Below, piece by piece: positions 8,626 to 18,775 of a stretch of 64,000 nt of DNA. Source of the stretch: Desulfobacteraceae bacterium (GTDB lineage: Bacteria > Desulfobacterota > Desulfobacteria > Desulfobacterales > Desulfosarcinaceae); the NCBI GenBank assembly GCA_024230435.1, contig JAAERL010001167.1, positions 1-64,000 on the forward strand, written 5' to 3'. A program made the translations under genes and the position numbers. Below the pieces are notes generated by a model, which worked only from the letters and a program-made list of their open reading frames with translations, was not told the DNA's origin and did not search any database. Positions within the stretch are counted from its first letter, which is position 1, and each line of letters opens with the position of its first letter.

Positions 8626-9441
8626 TTAAAATTGCACCACAATCCTGTCCGGGTCGTTTAAATCTATGGCGCGGTACTTTTGCCATTGCGGGTTACTGGC
8701 CAATTGGGGCTTAAGCCGGGAAAGACTTTTAAATTTGGCTTCCAGGTTTTGCGCCCCTATTCTTATTTGCCGCCCAGACACACGTTCGGTCACCGTGAGG
8801 CCTAAATCGGGATCATAATGGATATTTTCAATGGTCTTATAGGGTAAAATTTTTGTTTCTTTTCGGCTGATAGCCAAAACCTCCAATACTTTTGATAAGG
8901 CTGGGCTGAGATTATCTTCTCCTAAATTTATATCTGCATAAATCATGCCTGAAACCTGGGGAAAATCTTTCGGATCATCTTTTGTTTGCTCTTTAAAAAT
9001 ACGGCCTTTTTCATTTAAAAGAAATTTGCGTCCCAAGTCCACCACTGCTATAGCATTTTGCTCTTCTATATGAATATGTATCGCGCCCGGCATTTGCCTG
9101 CTGACCCGCGCCGAAGCAATCCACGGATGTGCAATAAGCCTTTTACGCGCCATCGATAAATTGACGGCCAGGATATTATCTCCTAATTTCAATCCCGCCT
9201 GGGTTAACACCATTTTGACCGGCAACTTTAAATTGCCGGATACCTTCACTGTTTCGGCTTGAAAGTAATTCGAATTGCTAACCACAGCATAACCGGCTAT
9301 AAACAAGACGCTGAGTGCGAGCATCACAAAAAACACCCCGCAAAGTTTAGCACCCGGTATGGAATGGCTACATAACATCACAAAGGGCTTCCATTTGTTT
9401 GTCTTGTATTTGTTTCTGCGCGTTTTTTTGTTTTTTCGCAT
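8626..9441 (-). CDS. ftsQ: Cell division protein FtsQ
   Basis: 271 residues from the ATG at 9441; a TTG two codons upstream is possible but less likely. FtsQ is a bitopic inner-membrane protein of the FtsQLB complex. The N-terminus is basic (RKNKKTRRNKYK), one membrane helix spans roughly 30-52, and the periplasmic POTRA domain (VKVSGNLKLPVKMVLTQAG) and FtsQ domain follow. Sequence conservation is modest as usual, but order between murC and ftsA supports the call. No murB or ddl lies between murC and this gene. Confidence 0.93.
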   Translation of the reverse strand: MRKNKKTRRNKYKTNKWKPFVMLCSHSIPGAKLCGVFFVMLALSVLFIAGYAVVSNSNYFQAETVKVSGNLKLPVKMVLTQAGLKLGDNILAVNLSMARKRLIAHPWIASARVSRQMPGAIHIHIEEQNAIAVVDLGRKFLLNEKGRIFKEQTKDDPKDFPQVSGMIYADINLGEDNLSPALSKVLEVLAISRKETKILPYKTIENIHYDPDLGLTVTERVSGRQIRIGAQNLEAKFKSLSRLKPQLASNPQWQKYRAIDLNDPDRIVVQF

Positions 9442-9465
9442 AACCAAAACCTGACCAGAGATAAC

Positions 9466-10845
9466 TTAAACTCCATTTTTTAGACGGCCTACGACTTGTT
9501 CGGCCACCCGGTAGACATTACCAGCCCCCAACGTCAGCACGATATCATCTTTTTTTGCTGTCGCCATTATCGTTTCAACGGCTTGATTCAAGTCCCGCAT
9601 GTACCGGACATCCTTATGCCCGTGGGCTTGCAGGCTTTCACAGAGCCTGATGCTGTCCACCCCCTCAATGGGTTGTTCACTGGCCGCATAAATCGGCATC
9701 ACCAGCAAGATGTCCGAAAGATAAAAACTACGTGCAAAATCATCAAAAAGCGCTTGAGTTCTAGAATAGCGGTGGGGCTGGAATATCACCACCTTGCGCC
9801 GGCTAGGCCAGGCTTGTTCCATTGCTGTCAAGGTGGCTTTGACTTCCGTGGGATGATGCCCGTAATCATCCACTACCGTTATTCCGGCGATCTGACCTTT
9901 GATTTCCAAACGGCGCTGAACGCCCTGCGCTTGTTCAAGGGCCGTTTTGATCTCCTTGAATTTGATACCCAGCTCCAACCCCACGGCGACAGCCGCCATG
10001 GCATTGTATACGTTATGTATGCCAGGCAAGTTGAGGGTAATTTCACCCAACGGCTTTGCCTGGTAGATAATGTTGAACCGGCTGGACATCCCGCTGCTTG
10101 TAACATTGCGGGCCTGCAAGTCAGCCTGGGGGCTTTTACCATAAGTGATGAACCGTCTGCTAATGTGAGGAATCAAATCCTGAACGAATTCATCGTCTAA
10201 ACACAATACGGCCAGTCCATAAAAAGGTATCCTGTCAATAAACGTCAGAAATGCCTGCTTGATATCTTCCAAGTCTTTGTAAAAGTCAAGGTGTTCGCGA
10301 TCTATATTTGTCACAACGGCAATGGCCGGTGAATATCTCAGAAACGATCCATCACTTTCATCAGCCTCGGCCACAATATAGTCACCTTTTCCCAAAACGG
10401 CATTTGAGCCGATGCCCAAAAGTTTTCCGCCAATGACAACCGTCGGGTCCAAACCGCCCTGAGCAAGAACAGAGGCGACCAATGACGTGGTAGAGGTTTT
10501 TCCATGTGCGCCTGAAATCGCCACACTGTATTTGAGCCGCATCAGCTCCGCAAGCATTTCAGCCCTTGGGATAACAGGCAGTGAGGCTTGTATGGCTGCG
10601 CGGACTTCGGAATTACTTTCGTCTATGGCCGAAGAAACCACCACGACATCGGCTCCTTCTATCTGCCCTGCATGATGCCCTTCGTAGATATCGCCTCCCA
10701 GCTTAGCAAGGCGTTTTGTAATTTCAGATTTGCGTAAATCAGAACCGGAGACTTTATACCCCAGATTGAGCAACAGTTCGGCAATCCCGCTCATTCCAAT
10801 GCCGCCGACTCCTACAAAATGAATATGATATTTTTTTTGGTACAT
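9466..10845 (-). CDS. murC: UDP-N-acetylmuramate--L-alanine ligase
   Basis: 459 residues. MurC adds L-Ala to UDP-MurNAc in the cytoplasm using ATP. It has the N-terminal UDP-binding GVGGIGMSGIAELL, the ATP loop GAHGKTSTTSL, the DESDGSF segment and the C-terminal HPTEVKATL and FQPHRYSRT motifs. Length is normal. The ATG at 10845 follows a GGAG ribosome site. It lies between murG and ftsQ on the minus strand. Confidence 0.98.
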   Translation of the reverse strand: MYQKKYHIHFVGVGGIGMSGIAELLLNLGYKVSGSDLRKSEITKRLAKLGGDIYEGHHAGQIEGADVVVVSSAIDESNSEVRAAIQASLPVIPRAEMLAELMRLKYSVAISGAHGKTSTTSLVASVLAQGGLDPTVVIGGKLLGIGSNAVLGKGDYIVAEADESDGSFLRYSPAIAVVTNIDREHLDFYKDLEDIKQAFLTFIDRIPFYGLAVLCLDDEFVQDLIPHISRRFITYGKSPQADLQARNVTSSGMSSRFNIIYQAKPLGEITLNLPGIHNVYNAMAAVAVGLELGIKFKEIKTALEQAQGVQRRLEIKGQIAGITVVDDYGHHPTEVKATLTAMEQAWPSRRKVVIFQPHRYSRTQALFDDFARSFYLSDILLVMPIYAASEQPIEGVDSIRLCESLQAHGHKDVRYMRDLNQAVETIMATAKKDDIVLTLGAGNVYRVAEQVVGRLKNGV

Positions 10846-10875
10846 AATTTATTCTCCAACTACCTGACTCCACTT

Positions 10876-12003
10876 TCATTCGGCGCCATTGAATATATTG
10901 TATAAATCCTTGACAATCATTTCCGCTGCATCAGGCCGGCCAAGATCAAGAGCCTTTTGCTCCATTTGCTTGCGCAATTGGCGATTGTGTTTCAAAGTTT
11001 CTATTGTTTCGGTCAACGTTTCAGGTGTCAGCTTGTCTTGAGGTATTATCCGAGCAGCTCCGGCGTTTACCAGGCTTTGGGCGTTACCGGTTTGATGGTC
11101 ATCAGCGGCAAATGGGTAAGGGATAAAAACTGCCGCCTTGCCGATAGTTGTTATCTCAGCAACCGTTGTTGCGCCTGACCGGCAGATAATCAGATCCGCC
11201 TGCTGATAGCATGCCGCCATATCATTAAAAAAAGCTTTCACCTGATTTTTTATTCCCGCGTTGCAGTATGCCTGGCGAACCAGCTCTTGATCCTGTTCAC
11301 CGGTTTGGTGAATAAAATGATAGACGTTTTTATTCTTAAAAAGTTTCAAAGATTCCATGACCGCTTGGTTAATCGCCCGGGCCCCCTGGCTGCCGCCGAC
11401 GATCAAAACAGTAAATTCGCTCCCGGTTTTATCTTTCCGCGTTTTTCCGGCCAGGGACAATATCTCGTTGCGAACCGGGTTACCGGTCACAATTGTCTTG
11501 TTTGGTGAAAAATAAGCCCGGCTTTGTTCAAACGATAGATAAACCCGACGGCTTAAATTGCCCAGCCATCGATTGGTGACTCCCGGAATCTGGTTTTGCT
11601 CATGAACCGCAAAAGCAATACCTTTGATCCAGGCTGACAAAACTACCGGACCTGAGGAATAACCTCCCACCCCCAAAACCATATCCGCTTGGAAACCGCG
11701 CAAAAGGCTTGCTGAACGCCATAAGGCGGCGGGCAGTTTAAATCCGGCCAGAGCCTGCCGGAATAATTCCCGGCCTTTAATTCCTTCAATGGCAATGGTT
11801 TTCATCGGCCACCCTTGCTCAGATAACACATTGCGGTCCAGAGGACGCCCGGAGTTTATAAAAAGCACTCGATTGCGCTGGTCCTTGTTCAAAAAAGCCT
11901 GGGCCACGGCAATTGCGGGGAAAAGATGTCCTCCGGTTCCTCCACCGGCAATGACCAGATGCAGGCCGCGCCCGGACTTTTGAATCGTGCGGTACTCAAC
12001 CAT
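10876..12003 (-). CDS. murG: UDP-GlcNAc:lipid I GlcNAc transferase MurG
   Basis: 375 residues. MurG is a peripheral membrane glycosyltransferase that makes lipid II. The N-terminal glycine-rich GGGTGGHLFPA and the C-terminal nucleotide-sugar region (VGGSQGARAINQ, ICRSGATTVAEI, PYPFAADDHQTGNA) are intact. The ATG at 12003 overlaps the end of ftsW by 8 bases, which suggests translational coupling. Confidence 0.98.
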   Translation of the reverse strand: MVEYRTIQKSGRGLHLVIAGGGTGGHLFPAIAVAQAFLNKDQRNRVLFINSGRPLDRNVLSEQGWPMKTIAIEGIKGRELFRQALAGFKLPAALWRSASLLRGFQADMVLGVGGYSSGPVVLSAWIKGIAFAVHEQNQIPGVTNRWLGNLSRRVYLSFEQSRAYFSPNKTIVTGNPVRNEILSLAGKTRKDKTGSEFTVLIVGGSQGARAINQAVMESLKLFKNKNVYHFIHQTGEQDQELVRQAYCNAGIKNQVKAFFNDMAACYQQADLIICRSGATTVAEITTIGKAAVFIPYPFAADDHQTGNAQSLVNAGAARIIPQDKLTPETLTETIETLKHNRQLRKQMEQKALDLGRPDAAEMIVKDLYNIFNGAE

Positions 12004-13111
12004 TGCCGGCTCCGATATTCATCAGCATTCCGATGCATGCCATATTGATTATCAACGAAGTGCCTCCGTAGCTAATAAAGGGCAACGTCAATCCCTTGGT
12101 AGGCAAAAGGCCCAGGGTCACGCCCATATTAATGGAGATATGCAGGCTCAGGGCGAAAGTAAGGCCCGCCGCAAGCAGTATGCCAAAATTTTCCTTGCAG
12201 CGTAAAGAGATCAGTGTTCCACGCCAAAGAACAATACCATATAGCCCAATGATACTCAGCACACCTATAAATCCCAATTCTTCTCCAATCACTGCAAAAA
12301 TAAAATCCGTATGGGGTTCTGGCAGATAAAAAAGTTTCTGATAGCCTTTACCGAACCCGGTTCCCCAAACACCACCGGTTCCGAAGGCCATTAACGAATG
12401 AATCATCTGATAGCCTTCTGCTGCCGGATTTTTCCAGGGATCTAAAAAACTAACCAAGCGCTTTAGGCGATAATCTGCGCTCATAATCAAAAAGTATGCC
12501 ACAGGGACAGAAACAAGCAGCGCTCCGGTCAAATGCAGCAATGGCACACCGGCCACAAACATCATCAGCCAGGTAATCGCGCCAAAGATAATCGCAGATC
12601 CGAAATCCGGCTGAAGCATGAACAATGCTATAAAAAATATCAGCAGTATTACATGAGGAATAAAACCGATACTTATCCGTTTCAGCGAATCTTGTTTTTT
12701 ATTCAGGGAATAGGCCAAAAAGATGATCAATCCCACACGGACAACTTCCCCTGGCTGAAAACAAATCGGCCCGAGCCGCAACCATCGTTGGGAACCGCCC
12801 GCGGATATCGCCAAAGAAGAAAACGCTACGGCAAGCAATAATCCAAAGGCTATGATCAAAACCGGATACGCTAGAAAACGATAAATCCGATAAGAAATAT
12901 TGCTAAACGTTATCAGCGCAAGAATACCGAAAAAAGAAAACAGCGCCTGCCTTTTCAAGTAGTAGTAGCCGCTGCCGTATTTTTTTAAGGCCAGGGCTGA
13001 ACTGGCGCTGTAGACCATAACAAGACTGATTCCAACAAGAAATAAAACGGCGAACAACATTTGAATGTCATAAACCATAGGCGCCGTTTTTCCCTTGTTG
13101 CTGGTCTTCAC
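11996..13111 (-). CDS. ftsW: Septal lipid II polymerase FtsW (SEDS family)
   Basis: 371 residues with about ten membrane helices. It polymerises glycan strands with FtsI at the septum. SEDS signatures are present: RWLRLG, QPGEVVRVGLI, a periplasmic LDPWKNPAAEGYQ loop, LPEPHTDFIFAVIGEELG and LPFISYGGTSLI. The start is a GTG at 13111 forming a GTGA overlap with the murD stop. Residue choice in QPGEVVR differs slightly from the commoner QPSE/QPAE..K motif. Confidence 0.97.
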   Translation of the reverse strand: MKTSNKGKTAPMVYDIQMLFAVLFLVGISLVMVYSASSALALKKYGSGYYYLKRQALFSFFGILALITFSNISYRIYRFLAYPVLIIAFGLLLAVAFSSLAISAGGSQRWLRLGPICFQPGEVVRVGLIIFLAYSLNKKQDSLKRISIGFIPHVILLIFFIALFMLQPDFGSAIIFGAITWLMMFVAGVPLLHLTGALLVSVPVAYFLIMSADYRLKRLVSFLDPWKNPAAEGYQMIHSLMAFGTGGVWGTGFGKGYQKLFYLPEPHTDFIFAVIGEELGFIGVLSIIGLYGIVLWRGTLISLRCKENFGILLAAGLTFALSLHISINMGVTLGLLPTKGLTLPFISYGGTSLIINMACIGMLMNIGAGNG

Positions 13112-14475
13112 GTCAATTCTCCCACCAATCTGCGAAATGTATCGCCCCGCTGAGCATAACTGGTGAACATATCAAAGCTGGCGCATCCCGGCGACAGCAG
13201 CACAGTATCTCCCTTTTCTGCGGATTTGTATGCCTGAACGACTGCCGCCTCCAGATCCGGTGTCATCTCGGTTCCATGCGCCGGATAGTTACCAAGACAT
13301 GCCATAATTTGCGAACCGGCCTGACCAAGAACAAACAGCTTTTTGACATGCCTTCGGATTAAGTTTTTTAAGGAGGAAAAATCATATCCTTTGTTACGAC
13401 CGCCCATAATCAATAAAATCGGCCTGTCAAAACATTCCAGAGCCCGGATGACGGCATCGGTATTGGTAGCTTTGGAATCATTTACGAAATCAACACCGTT
13501 AACGGTTCCAACCGGCTCGAGCCGATGCGCCAATGCGTGAAACTGATCCACGGCCGATTGCAAGCTTTCCAGAGCCGCTCCTGCCGAAAGGGCAGCCAAT
13601 CCGGCTGCTGCTATATTTTCATGATTATGAGGTCCGGTTAACCCTGTTTTACTCAAATCGATTTTTCCAGTGGCCAATCCGGGAATATAAAAGTGAATTG
13701 CACCAGGCATAATGGTGGCGCAGGGTCTTGGTTTATCTTCTTGCGGCAATGATCTGCAAAACAAGAGCAACCGGCTGGCAATTCTGCTGCATTGTTGCTT
13801 TACAGTGTCATCATCCCCATTGCAAATGGCAAAATCTTCGATGCCCTGATTTTTAAACAGGCGGCCCTTTGAGCGGGCATAATCTTCCAGGCTTGAATAA
13901 CGGTCAAGATGATCGGGCGTAATATTCAGCAATACCGCCACATGGGGTTTGAAGCTGTCTGCGGTGTCGAGTTGGAAACTGCTGATTTCGGCGATAACCA
14001 CATCCAGGCTCTCATCCGCCCCGGCGATTTCAATCAGCGGCGTACCGATGTTGCCTCCCGTAAAAACTTTCAAACCTGATGAAACCAGCATTCTGGTCAG
14101 CAGTTCCGTAGTTGTTGTTTTTCCATTGGTGCCGCTGACTGCTATTATGGGTGTTTTTATAAACCGGCATGCCAGCTCTATCTCGCCGATTACCTCAACG
14201 TTGCGCTGGCGGGCCTGATTAAGCGGTTCTATGGTATGGGCGACCCCCGGACTGATAACTACCAAATCGGCGCTGGTAAGGGTATCGGAGCAATGGCCGC
14301 CCAATTCGAGTTCAGCGCCCAATTGGCTGGCCGTTTCAACGAAATCGCCCAGTTCTTTCGGCCCGGCCTGATCCGTAATGGTAACCCTGGCTCCGCGGGA
14401 TCTTAAAAAACGAGTGACCGCCAAACCTGAGCGGCCAAGTCCAAACACAACAACATGGCGGTCTTTTAAGTGCAT
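13108..14475 (-). CDS. murD: UDP-N-acetylmuramoyl-L-alanine--D-glutamate ligase
   Basis: 455 residues. MurD adds D-Glu to UDP-MurNAc-L-Ala. Motifs: N-terminal GLGRSGLAV, ATP loop GTNGKTTTTEL, LNITPDHLDRY, FVNDSKATNTDAV and LSPGCASFDMF. The 4-base overlap with ftsW and 4-base gap from mraY place it firmly in the operon. Confidence 0.98.
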   Translation of the reverse strand: MHLKDRHVVVFGLGRSGLAVTRFLRSRGARVTITDQAGPKELGDFVETASQLGAELELGGHCSDTLTSADLVVISPGVAHTIEPLNQARQRNVEVIGEIELACRFIKTPIIAVSGTNGKTTTTELLTRMLVSSGLKVFTGGNIGTPLIEIAGADESLDVVIAEISSFQLDTADSFKPHVAVLLNITPDHLDRYSSLEDYARSKGRLFKNQGIEDFAICNGDDDTVKQQCSRIASRLLLFCRSLPQEDKPRPCATIMPGAIHFYIPGLATGKIDLSKTGLTGPHNHENIAAAGLAALSAGAALESLQSAVDQFHALAHRLEPVGTVNGVDFVNDSKATNTDAVIRALECFDRPILLIMGGRNKGYDFSSLKNLIRRHVKKLFVLGQAGSQIMACLGNYPAHGTEMTPDLEAAVVQAYKSAEKGDTVLLSPGCASFDMFTSYAQRGDTFRRLVGELT

Positions 14476-14479
14476 TGGT

Positions 14480-15559
14480 CTACCTGAGCTTAAGTGTACT
14501 TAATGATATCAACGCCAAGGCAATGGCAATAATCCAGAACCTGACGATAACTTTTGGCTCCGGCCACCCCTTCAATTCAAAGTGATGGTGCAGAGGGGCC
14601 ATTCGAAAAATTCTTTTCCCGTTAGTCATTTTAAAAAAACTGACTTGAAAAATAACGGACAGGGCTTCTATGACAAACAGTCCTCCAACAAGAGCGAGCA
14701 AAATTTCCTGTTTAGTGATTACAGCAACGGTTCCCAGACTTGCTCCTAAGGATAGAGACCCCACATCTCCCATGAAAATCTGGGCCGGATAGGCGTTAAA
14801 CCATAAAAAGCCCAATCCCGCGCCAGCTAATGCTCCGCAAAAGACGGTAACTTCTCCGCTCAGGGCAACATAATTGATTTGCAGGTAGTCGGCTATTTTC
14901 ATATGCCCTGCCACATAGGCAAAAATCATGTAGGTAACGGCCGCGATAATTGTAGGTCCGATAGCCAAACCATCGAGCCCGTCCGTTAAATTTACGGCAT
15001 TGGAGGCTCCCACGATGACAAAAGCGGCAAAAAACACATATCCCCAAGACAAGTTCAGACTTATATTCTTGAAAAAGGGCACTGTGACCTGGGTGCTGAA
15101 GTCGGGACTCAACACCAGCAAAAGGCCTGCAATCAAAGCCAGCAACGTTTGCAGAAAAAGTTTGCCCCTTGCTGTAAGTCCTTTGCTGTGTTTTTTTACC
15201 TGCATCAGATAGTCATCAATAAAACCGATGGCTCCAAAGCCCAGCAATACTAAAAGTGTGATCCACATAAAAACGTTGGACAAATCAGCCCACAAAAGTG
15301 TGGCGCCGGCAACCGAGCCGATAATCAGGGTACCGCCCATGGTAGGTGTGCCGGCTTTTTGATGATGACTCTGGGGGCCATCATCGCGTATATACTGACC
15401 GATTTGCATATAGCTGAGTTTGCGGATGACCCAGGGTCCAAATAAAAAACAAATTAAAAAAGCTGTTAAGCTCGCGTAAATAGTACGAAACGTTATATAA
15501 CGAAAGACATTGAAAGCCGAAATCGTTGTATGCAGTGGGTACAGTAAGTGATAAAGCAT
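14480..15559 (-). CDS. mraY: Phospho-N-acetylmuramoyl-pentapeptide transferase MraY
   Basis: 359 residues from the preferred ATG at 15559; an upstream ATG at 15601 would add 14 residues not seen in the family, whose proteins start close to a MLYxLL-type N-terminus. MraY makes lipid I at the membrane. About ten helices are present, with [27 protein letters not shown] and the C-terminal [14 protein letters not shown] histidine motif. A 230-base gap with a dispersed repeat separates it from murF upstream, so an additional promoter there is possible. Confidence 0.96.
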   Translation of the reverse strand: MLYHLLYPLHTTISAFNVFRYITFRTIYASLTAFLICFLFGPWVIRKLSYMQIGQYIRDDGPQSHHQKAGTPTMGGTLIIGSVAGATLLWADLSNVFMWITLLVLLGFGAIGFIDDYLMQVKKHSKGLTARGKLFLQTLLALIAGLLLVLSPDFSTQVTVPFFKNISLNLSWGYVFFAAFVIVGASNAVNLTDGLDGLAIGPTIIAAVTYMIFAYVAGHMKIADYLQINYVALSGEVTVFCGALAGAGLGFLWFNAYPAQIFMGDVGSLSLGASLGTVAVITKQEILLALVGGLFVIEALSVIFQVSFFKMTNGKRIFRMAPLHHHFELKGWPEPKVIVRFWIIAIALALISLSTLKLR

Positions 15560-15616
15560 CTTTCGCTGACTCGCTTTAGAGCCGTGGAAAATAAAAATCA
15601 CCCGTTATTGCTCCGA

Positions 15617-15685
15617 ATTCGGATTCGTTTTCAAGGCGCGCCTATGAGTGTATACTCATTGCCTGTTCCATTGACGCGACAGACA
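15617..15685. repeat. Partial dispersed repeat in the murF-mraY gap
   Basis: The segment beginning GGATTCGTTTTCAAGGCGCG, followed by TGTATACTCATTGCCTGT and CATTGACGCGACA, matches the middle of the copy at 54688-54750. It is a degenerate member of family A and inserts a possible hairpin inside the dcw transcript. Confidence 0.6.
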
Positions 15686-15788
15686 AAAACAGATTCAAAA
15701 CCAATATAGATCAAGCCAATATAAATTAAGTCAAGCAAGATTGGGTGTTTTGCAACTTCCACGCCCCTTAGTTAGATTGATAAATGAT

Positions 15789-17225
15789 TTATTGTTTATT
15801 GTTTATTGTTTCAATTGCCGTATTATTCTCAGACTGGTGTTTTATTGCCTGCACAACGGTCTCCATGGCCATGCCGCGCGATCCCTTGACCAAAATCCAG
15901 AGACCGGCTTTCAGGCGTTGTGTCAGGTCTGCGGTAATATCTTCCTTGGAACCGGTAACTATCCTTTCAGCTGGCAGACCCGAATAAAGGGCGCCATCTG
16001 CAACATCCTCAGAAAAATCACCATAAACATACAATCTGCTAATTCCGATAGCTGCTGCCCTGCGGCCGATCTGACGATGCAACTCGGCGGATTGTTCGCC
16101 AAGCTCCAACATATCCGCCAACACGATAACCGCCTCGTCATTGCCTTTCAAACCGGCCAGGGTGTCAAAGGCGGCCCGCATGGATGCGGGGTTGGCGTTA
16201 TAAGTATCATCGATCATATGCACACCGTTGCCGTAGGTGGTTACATTCAATCGCCCTTTTACGGCTGTGAATGATTCCAGCCCGGCCTTGATCTGCTCCA
16301 GGGAAAAACCGCAGGCATAGCCTGCCGCGGCGGCCGCCAAAGCATTGGGCACCATGAACCGCCCAGGTATTTGCAGCCGAACCATGACTGCGCCAATAGG
16401 TAAAAACAACTCAAAGTCAATACCCTGCGAGTTATTTCGAATCCTTTCCGCGCGAACATCAGCTTTTTTTTCCATGCCGAAATAAATGACTTTGCCTAAC
16501 GCTTGACTTGCAAGAGACGCCACATAAGGATCATCTTTGTTCAAGATCAGCGTACCTTGTTCATCGATGTGCTGGACAAGTTCCCCCTTGGCCTTTGCGA
16601 TATTTTCCAATGAGCCCAAAAACTCAAGATGCGCTGGAGCCACGTTGAGGATCATTCCTATGCTGGGCTGGCAAATCGCGCCTAAACGGCCGATTTCGCC
16701 CGAATGATTCATGCCCAGTTCCAAAACGGCGGCTTGGTGTTCGCCGCCAAGATTGAACAAGGTTAATGGAACACCCACTTCATTGTTGAAATTTCCATAA
16801 GGCGTGAGTGTATTAAACCGCCGGTCAAAGATACTGGCAGTCATTTGACGCGTGGAGGTCTTGCCATTGGAACCGGTGACAGCCACCACGGGAATGTTGT
16901 ATTGCCTGCGCTGGAAAGCGGCCAAGGCGCCCAGGGCGCGCAGTGTGTCTTCCACGGCGATGCATACTGCCGCCTGACTCTCCAGCATCGCCATATCCTG
17001 ATCAGCGACACGATCTGTTTGAATCAAAACTGCGCGAACCCCGGCCTTGATAACCGGCTTTATGAACGTGTGCCCATCATAACGTTCTCCACATAATGGC
17101 ACATAACACTGGTTCGTGCGAATTGTTCTAGAATCGATGCCCACCGAATCAAAAAGATGTTCTGTGCCTCCACAAATCAACCGTCCGCCGGTTGCTTCCA
17201 GAATCTGATCAACAGACCATTTCAT
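15789..17225 (-). CDS. murF: UDP-MurNAc-tripeptide--D-alanyl-D-alanine ligase
   Basis: 478 residues. MurF adds D-Ala-D-Ala to complete the UDP-MurNAc pentapeptide. The ATP loop is GSNGKTSTRQM, and LELGMNHSGEIGRL, NVAPAHLEFLG and MIDDTYNANPASM are conserved. An ATGA overlap with the murE stop shows coupling. The last 15 or so residues (ENNTAIETINNKQ) extend past the conserved end and come from repeat-like AT-rich DNA. Confidence 0.97.
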   Translation of the reverse strand: MKWSVDQILEATGGRLICGGTEHLFDSVGIDSRTIRTNQCYVPLCGERYDGHTFIKPVIKAGVRAVLIQTDRVADQDMAMLESQAAVCIAVEDTLRALGALAAFQRRQYNIPVVAVTGSNGKTSTRQMTASIFDRRFNTLTPYGNFNNEVGVPLTLFNLGGEHQAAVLELGMNHSGEIGRLGAICQPSIGMILNVAPAHLEFLGSLENIAKAKGELVQHIDEQGTLILNKDDPYVASLASQALGKVIYFGMEKKADVRAERIRNNSQGIDFELFLPIGAVMVRLQIPGRFMVPNALAAAAAGYACGFSLEQIKAGLESFTAVKGRLNVTTYGNGVHMIDDTYNANPASMRAAFDTLAGLKGNDEAVIVLADMLELGEQSAELHRQIGRRAAAIGISRLYVYGDFSEDVADGALYSGLPAERIVTGSKEDITADLTQRLKAGLWILVKGSRGMAMETVVQAIKHQSENNTAIETINNKQ

Positions 17226-18775
17226 TTCAACTCCGATAATGCTTGTTCAGCTTCAAAACGATCATCAAACGGATATTTTTTTCGTCCGATAATCTGATAT
17301 GGTTCATGCCCCTTGCCCGCAATAAGAATGGTATCTCCGGGCCGGGAGGTATTAACGCTTAATCTAATTGCTTTCCTGCGGTCGATTTCAACCGCGTATC
17401 CTTTGCCATTAAATCCGTTTCGCAGTAATTCGGAACCGGTATAAACCTTATTTTCCGAATTGCGAACGCCTTCGAGAATGCCGTTGATAATTTGCCCGGG
17501 CTGTTCGGTACGGGGATTATCCGATGTCACCACCGTCAGATCGCTTAAACGGGCTGCAATTGCGCCCATTTGGGATCGTTTATTTTTATCCCGGTCACCA
17601 CCACAGCCGAATACACAAAAAATTCTATCCCTGGTCAAAGCGCGAAGCGCTGATAAAACATTTTCCAGGGCATCCGGGGTATGAGCATAATCCACATATA
17701 CAAAACGGCGGCCGGAGTTGGTGATACGTTCAAGGCGTCCCGGCACATTCGCCAGGGCCTCAATGCCGGTTCGGATATACTCGAGGGGCAAATCAAGACA
17801 GGCTCCTGCGCCCACAGCGTTCAGAATATTTTCCAAGTTGTGTTTTCCCGTAAGCTGTGACCGGATTTGAATATTTGCGCTGGCAGTGGCAATGGAGCAA
17901 GTGATGCCGTTTAGATCAAACCGGGCCTCCTCAGCCCGGACACAGTCCGGTGTATTGAGCCCGGTGTATAAAAATGGAATTTTAATCTGAGCGCCGAGTT
18001 CCATTCCTTTAGGATCATTTCCGTTAATTACGGCTTTAGGGCGCTTTAGCTTGCATGCATCCGGCAAAAAATCTGTAAACAGAAGCTTTTTACAATTCCA
18101 GTATGACGCCATATCTTTGTGGTAATCCAAATGATCCTGGGTCAAATTGGTAAACACGCCGATATCAAAAACACAACCTTGCACCCGGTGTAAATCCAGG
18201 GCGTGGGATGAGACTTCCATGACCACATGTGTCACCCCGGCTGCATGCATATCCGCCAGTATGCGCTGCAAATCCAAAGATTCCGGTGTAGTCACCGAAT
18301 TTTCGAAGATTTGACCGCCATAACGATAATTAATGGTGCCAATGACACCGCAATTTATACCGGCGGATTGCAATATGCTTTCAATTAAATACGAAACAGT
18401 GGTTTTACCATTTGTGCCCGTAATTCCAATCAGTTTAAGCTCAATGGACGGATGTTGATAGTAAGCCGCACTGATGTGCGCCAAGGCCTTGCGCGAGTCA
18501 TCCACCAAGAGTTGACATACATCGATTTTGACCCGCCGCTCGCACACCACTGCAATTGCTCCGCGCTTGACCGCCTCTTGCACAAAGTCATGCCCGTCAG
18601 CGCAAAATCCTTTCACCGCGACAAACAGACCGCCGGGCGTAACGTCCTGGGCCCGGTAGTGCACGGAGCTGATATCCAGATCCGGTACCAGAGAGCCATA
18701 AGTGGCTTTCTTTTGGCGCTGTTGTTTCCCGTCAGCTTCAACGCATACGCTTTTCATCAATTGAGCCAGTTTCAT
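17222..18775 (-). CDS. murE: UDP-MurNAc-tripeptide synthetase MurE (meso-DAP type)
   Basis: 517 residues. MurE adds the third stem amino acid. The ATP loop is GTNGKTTVSYL and the substrate-specificity motif is DNPR (TSDNPRTEQP), which in characterised enzymes selects meso-diaminopimelate. The wall is therefore predicted to be DAP-type. FGCGGDRDKNKR and AGKGHEPYQ are also conserved. The ATG overlaps the ftsI stop (ATGA). Confidence 0.97.
   Translation of the reverse strand: MKLAQLMKSVCVEADGKQQRQKKATYGSLVPDLDISSVHYRAQDVTPGGLFVAVKGFCADGHDFVQEAVKRGAIAVVCERRVKIDVCQLLVDDSRKALAHISAAYYQHPSIELKLIGITGTNGKTTVSYLIESILQSAGINCGVIGTINYRYGGQIFENSVTTPESLDLQRILADMHAAGVTHVVMEVSSHALDLHRVQGCVFDIGVFTNLTQDHLDYHKDMASYWNCKKLLFTDFLPDACKLKRPKAVINGNDPKGMELGAQIKIPFLYTGLNTPDCVRAEEARFDLNGITCSIATASANIQIRSQLTGKHNLENILNAVGAGACLDLPLEYIRTGIEALANVPGRLERITNSGRRFVYVDYAHTPDALENVLSALRALTRDRIFCVFGCGGDRDKNKRSQMGAIAARLSDLTVVTSDNPRTEQPGQIINGILEGVRNSENKVYTGSELLRNGFNGKGYAVEIDRRKAIRLSVNTSRPGDTILIAGKGHEPYQIIGRKKYPFDDRFEAEQALSELK

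Noticed and set aside
9496-10200. 234-codon plus-strand frame opposite murC
   Set aside because: Antisense shadow of a strongly conserved gene; the translation is Cys/His-rich and resembles no protein.
15741-16274. 177-codon plus-strand frame opposite murF
   Set aside because: Overlaps murF entirely for most of its length; no ribosome site and no family.
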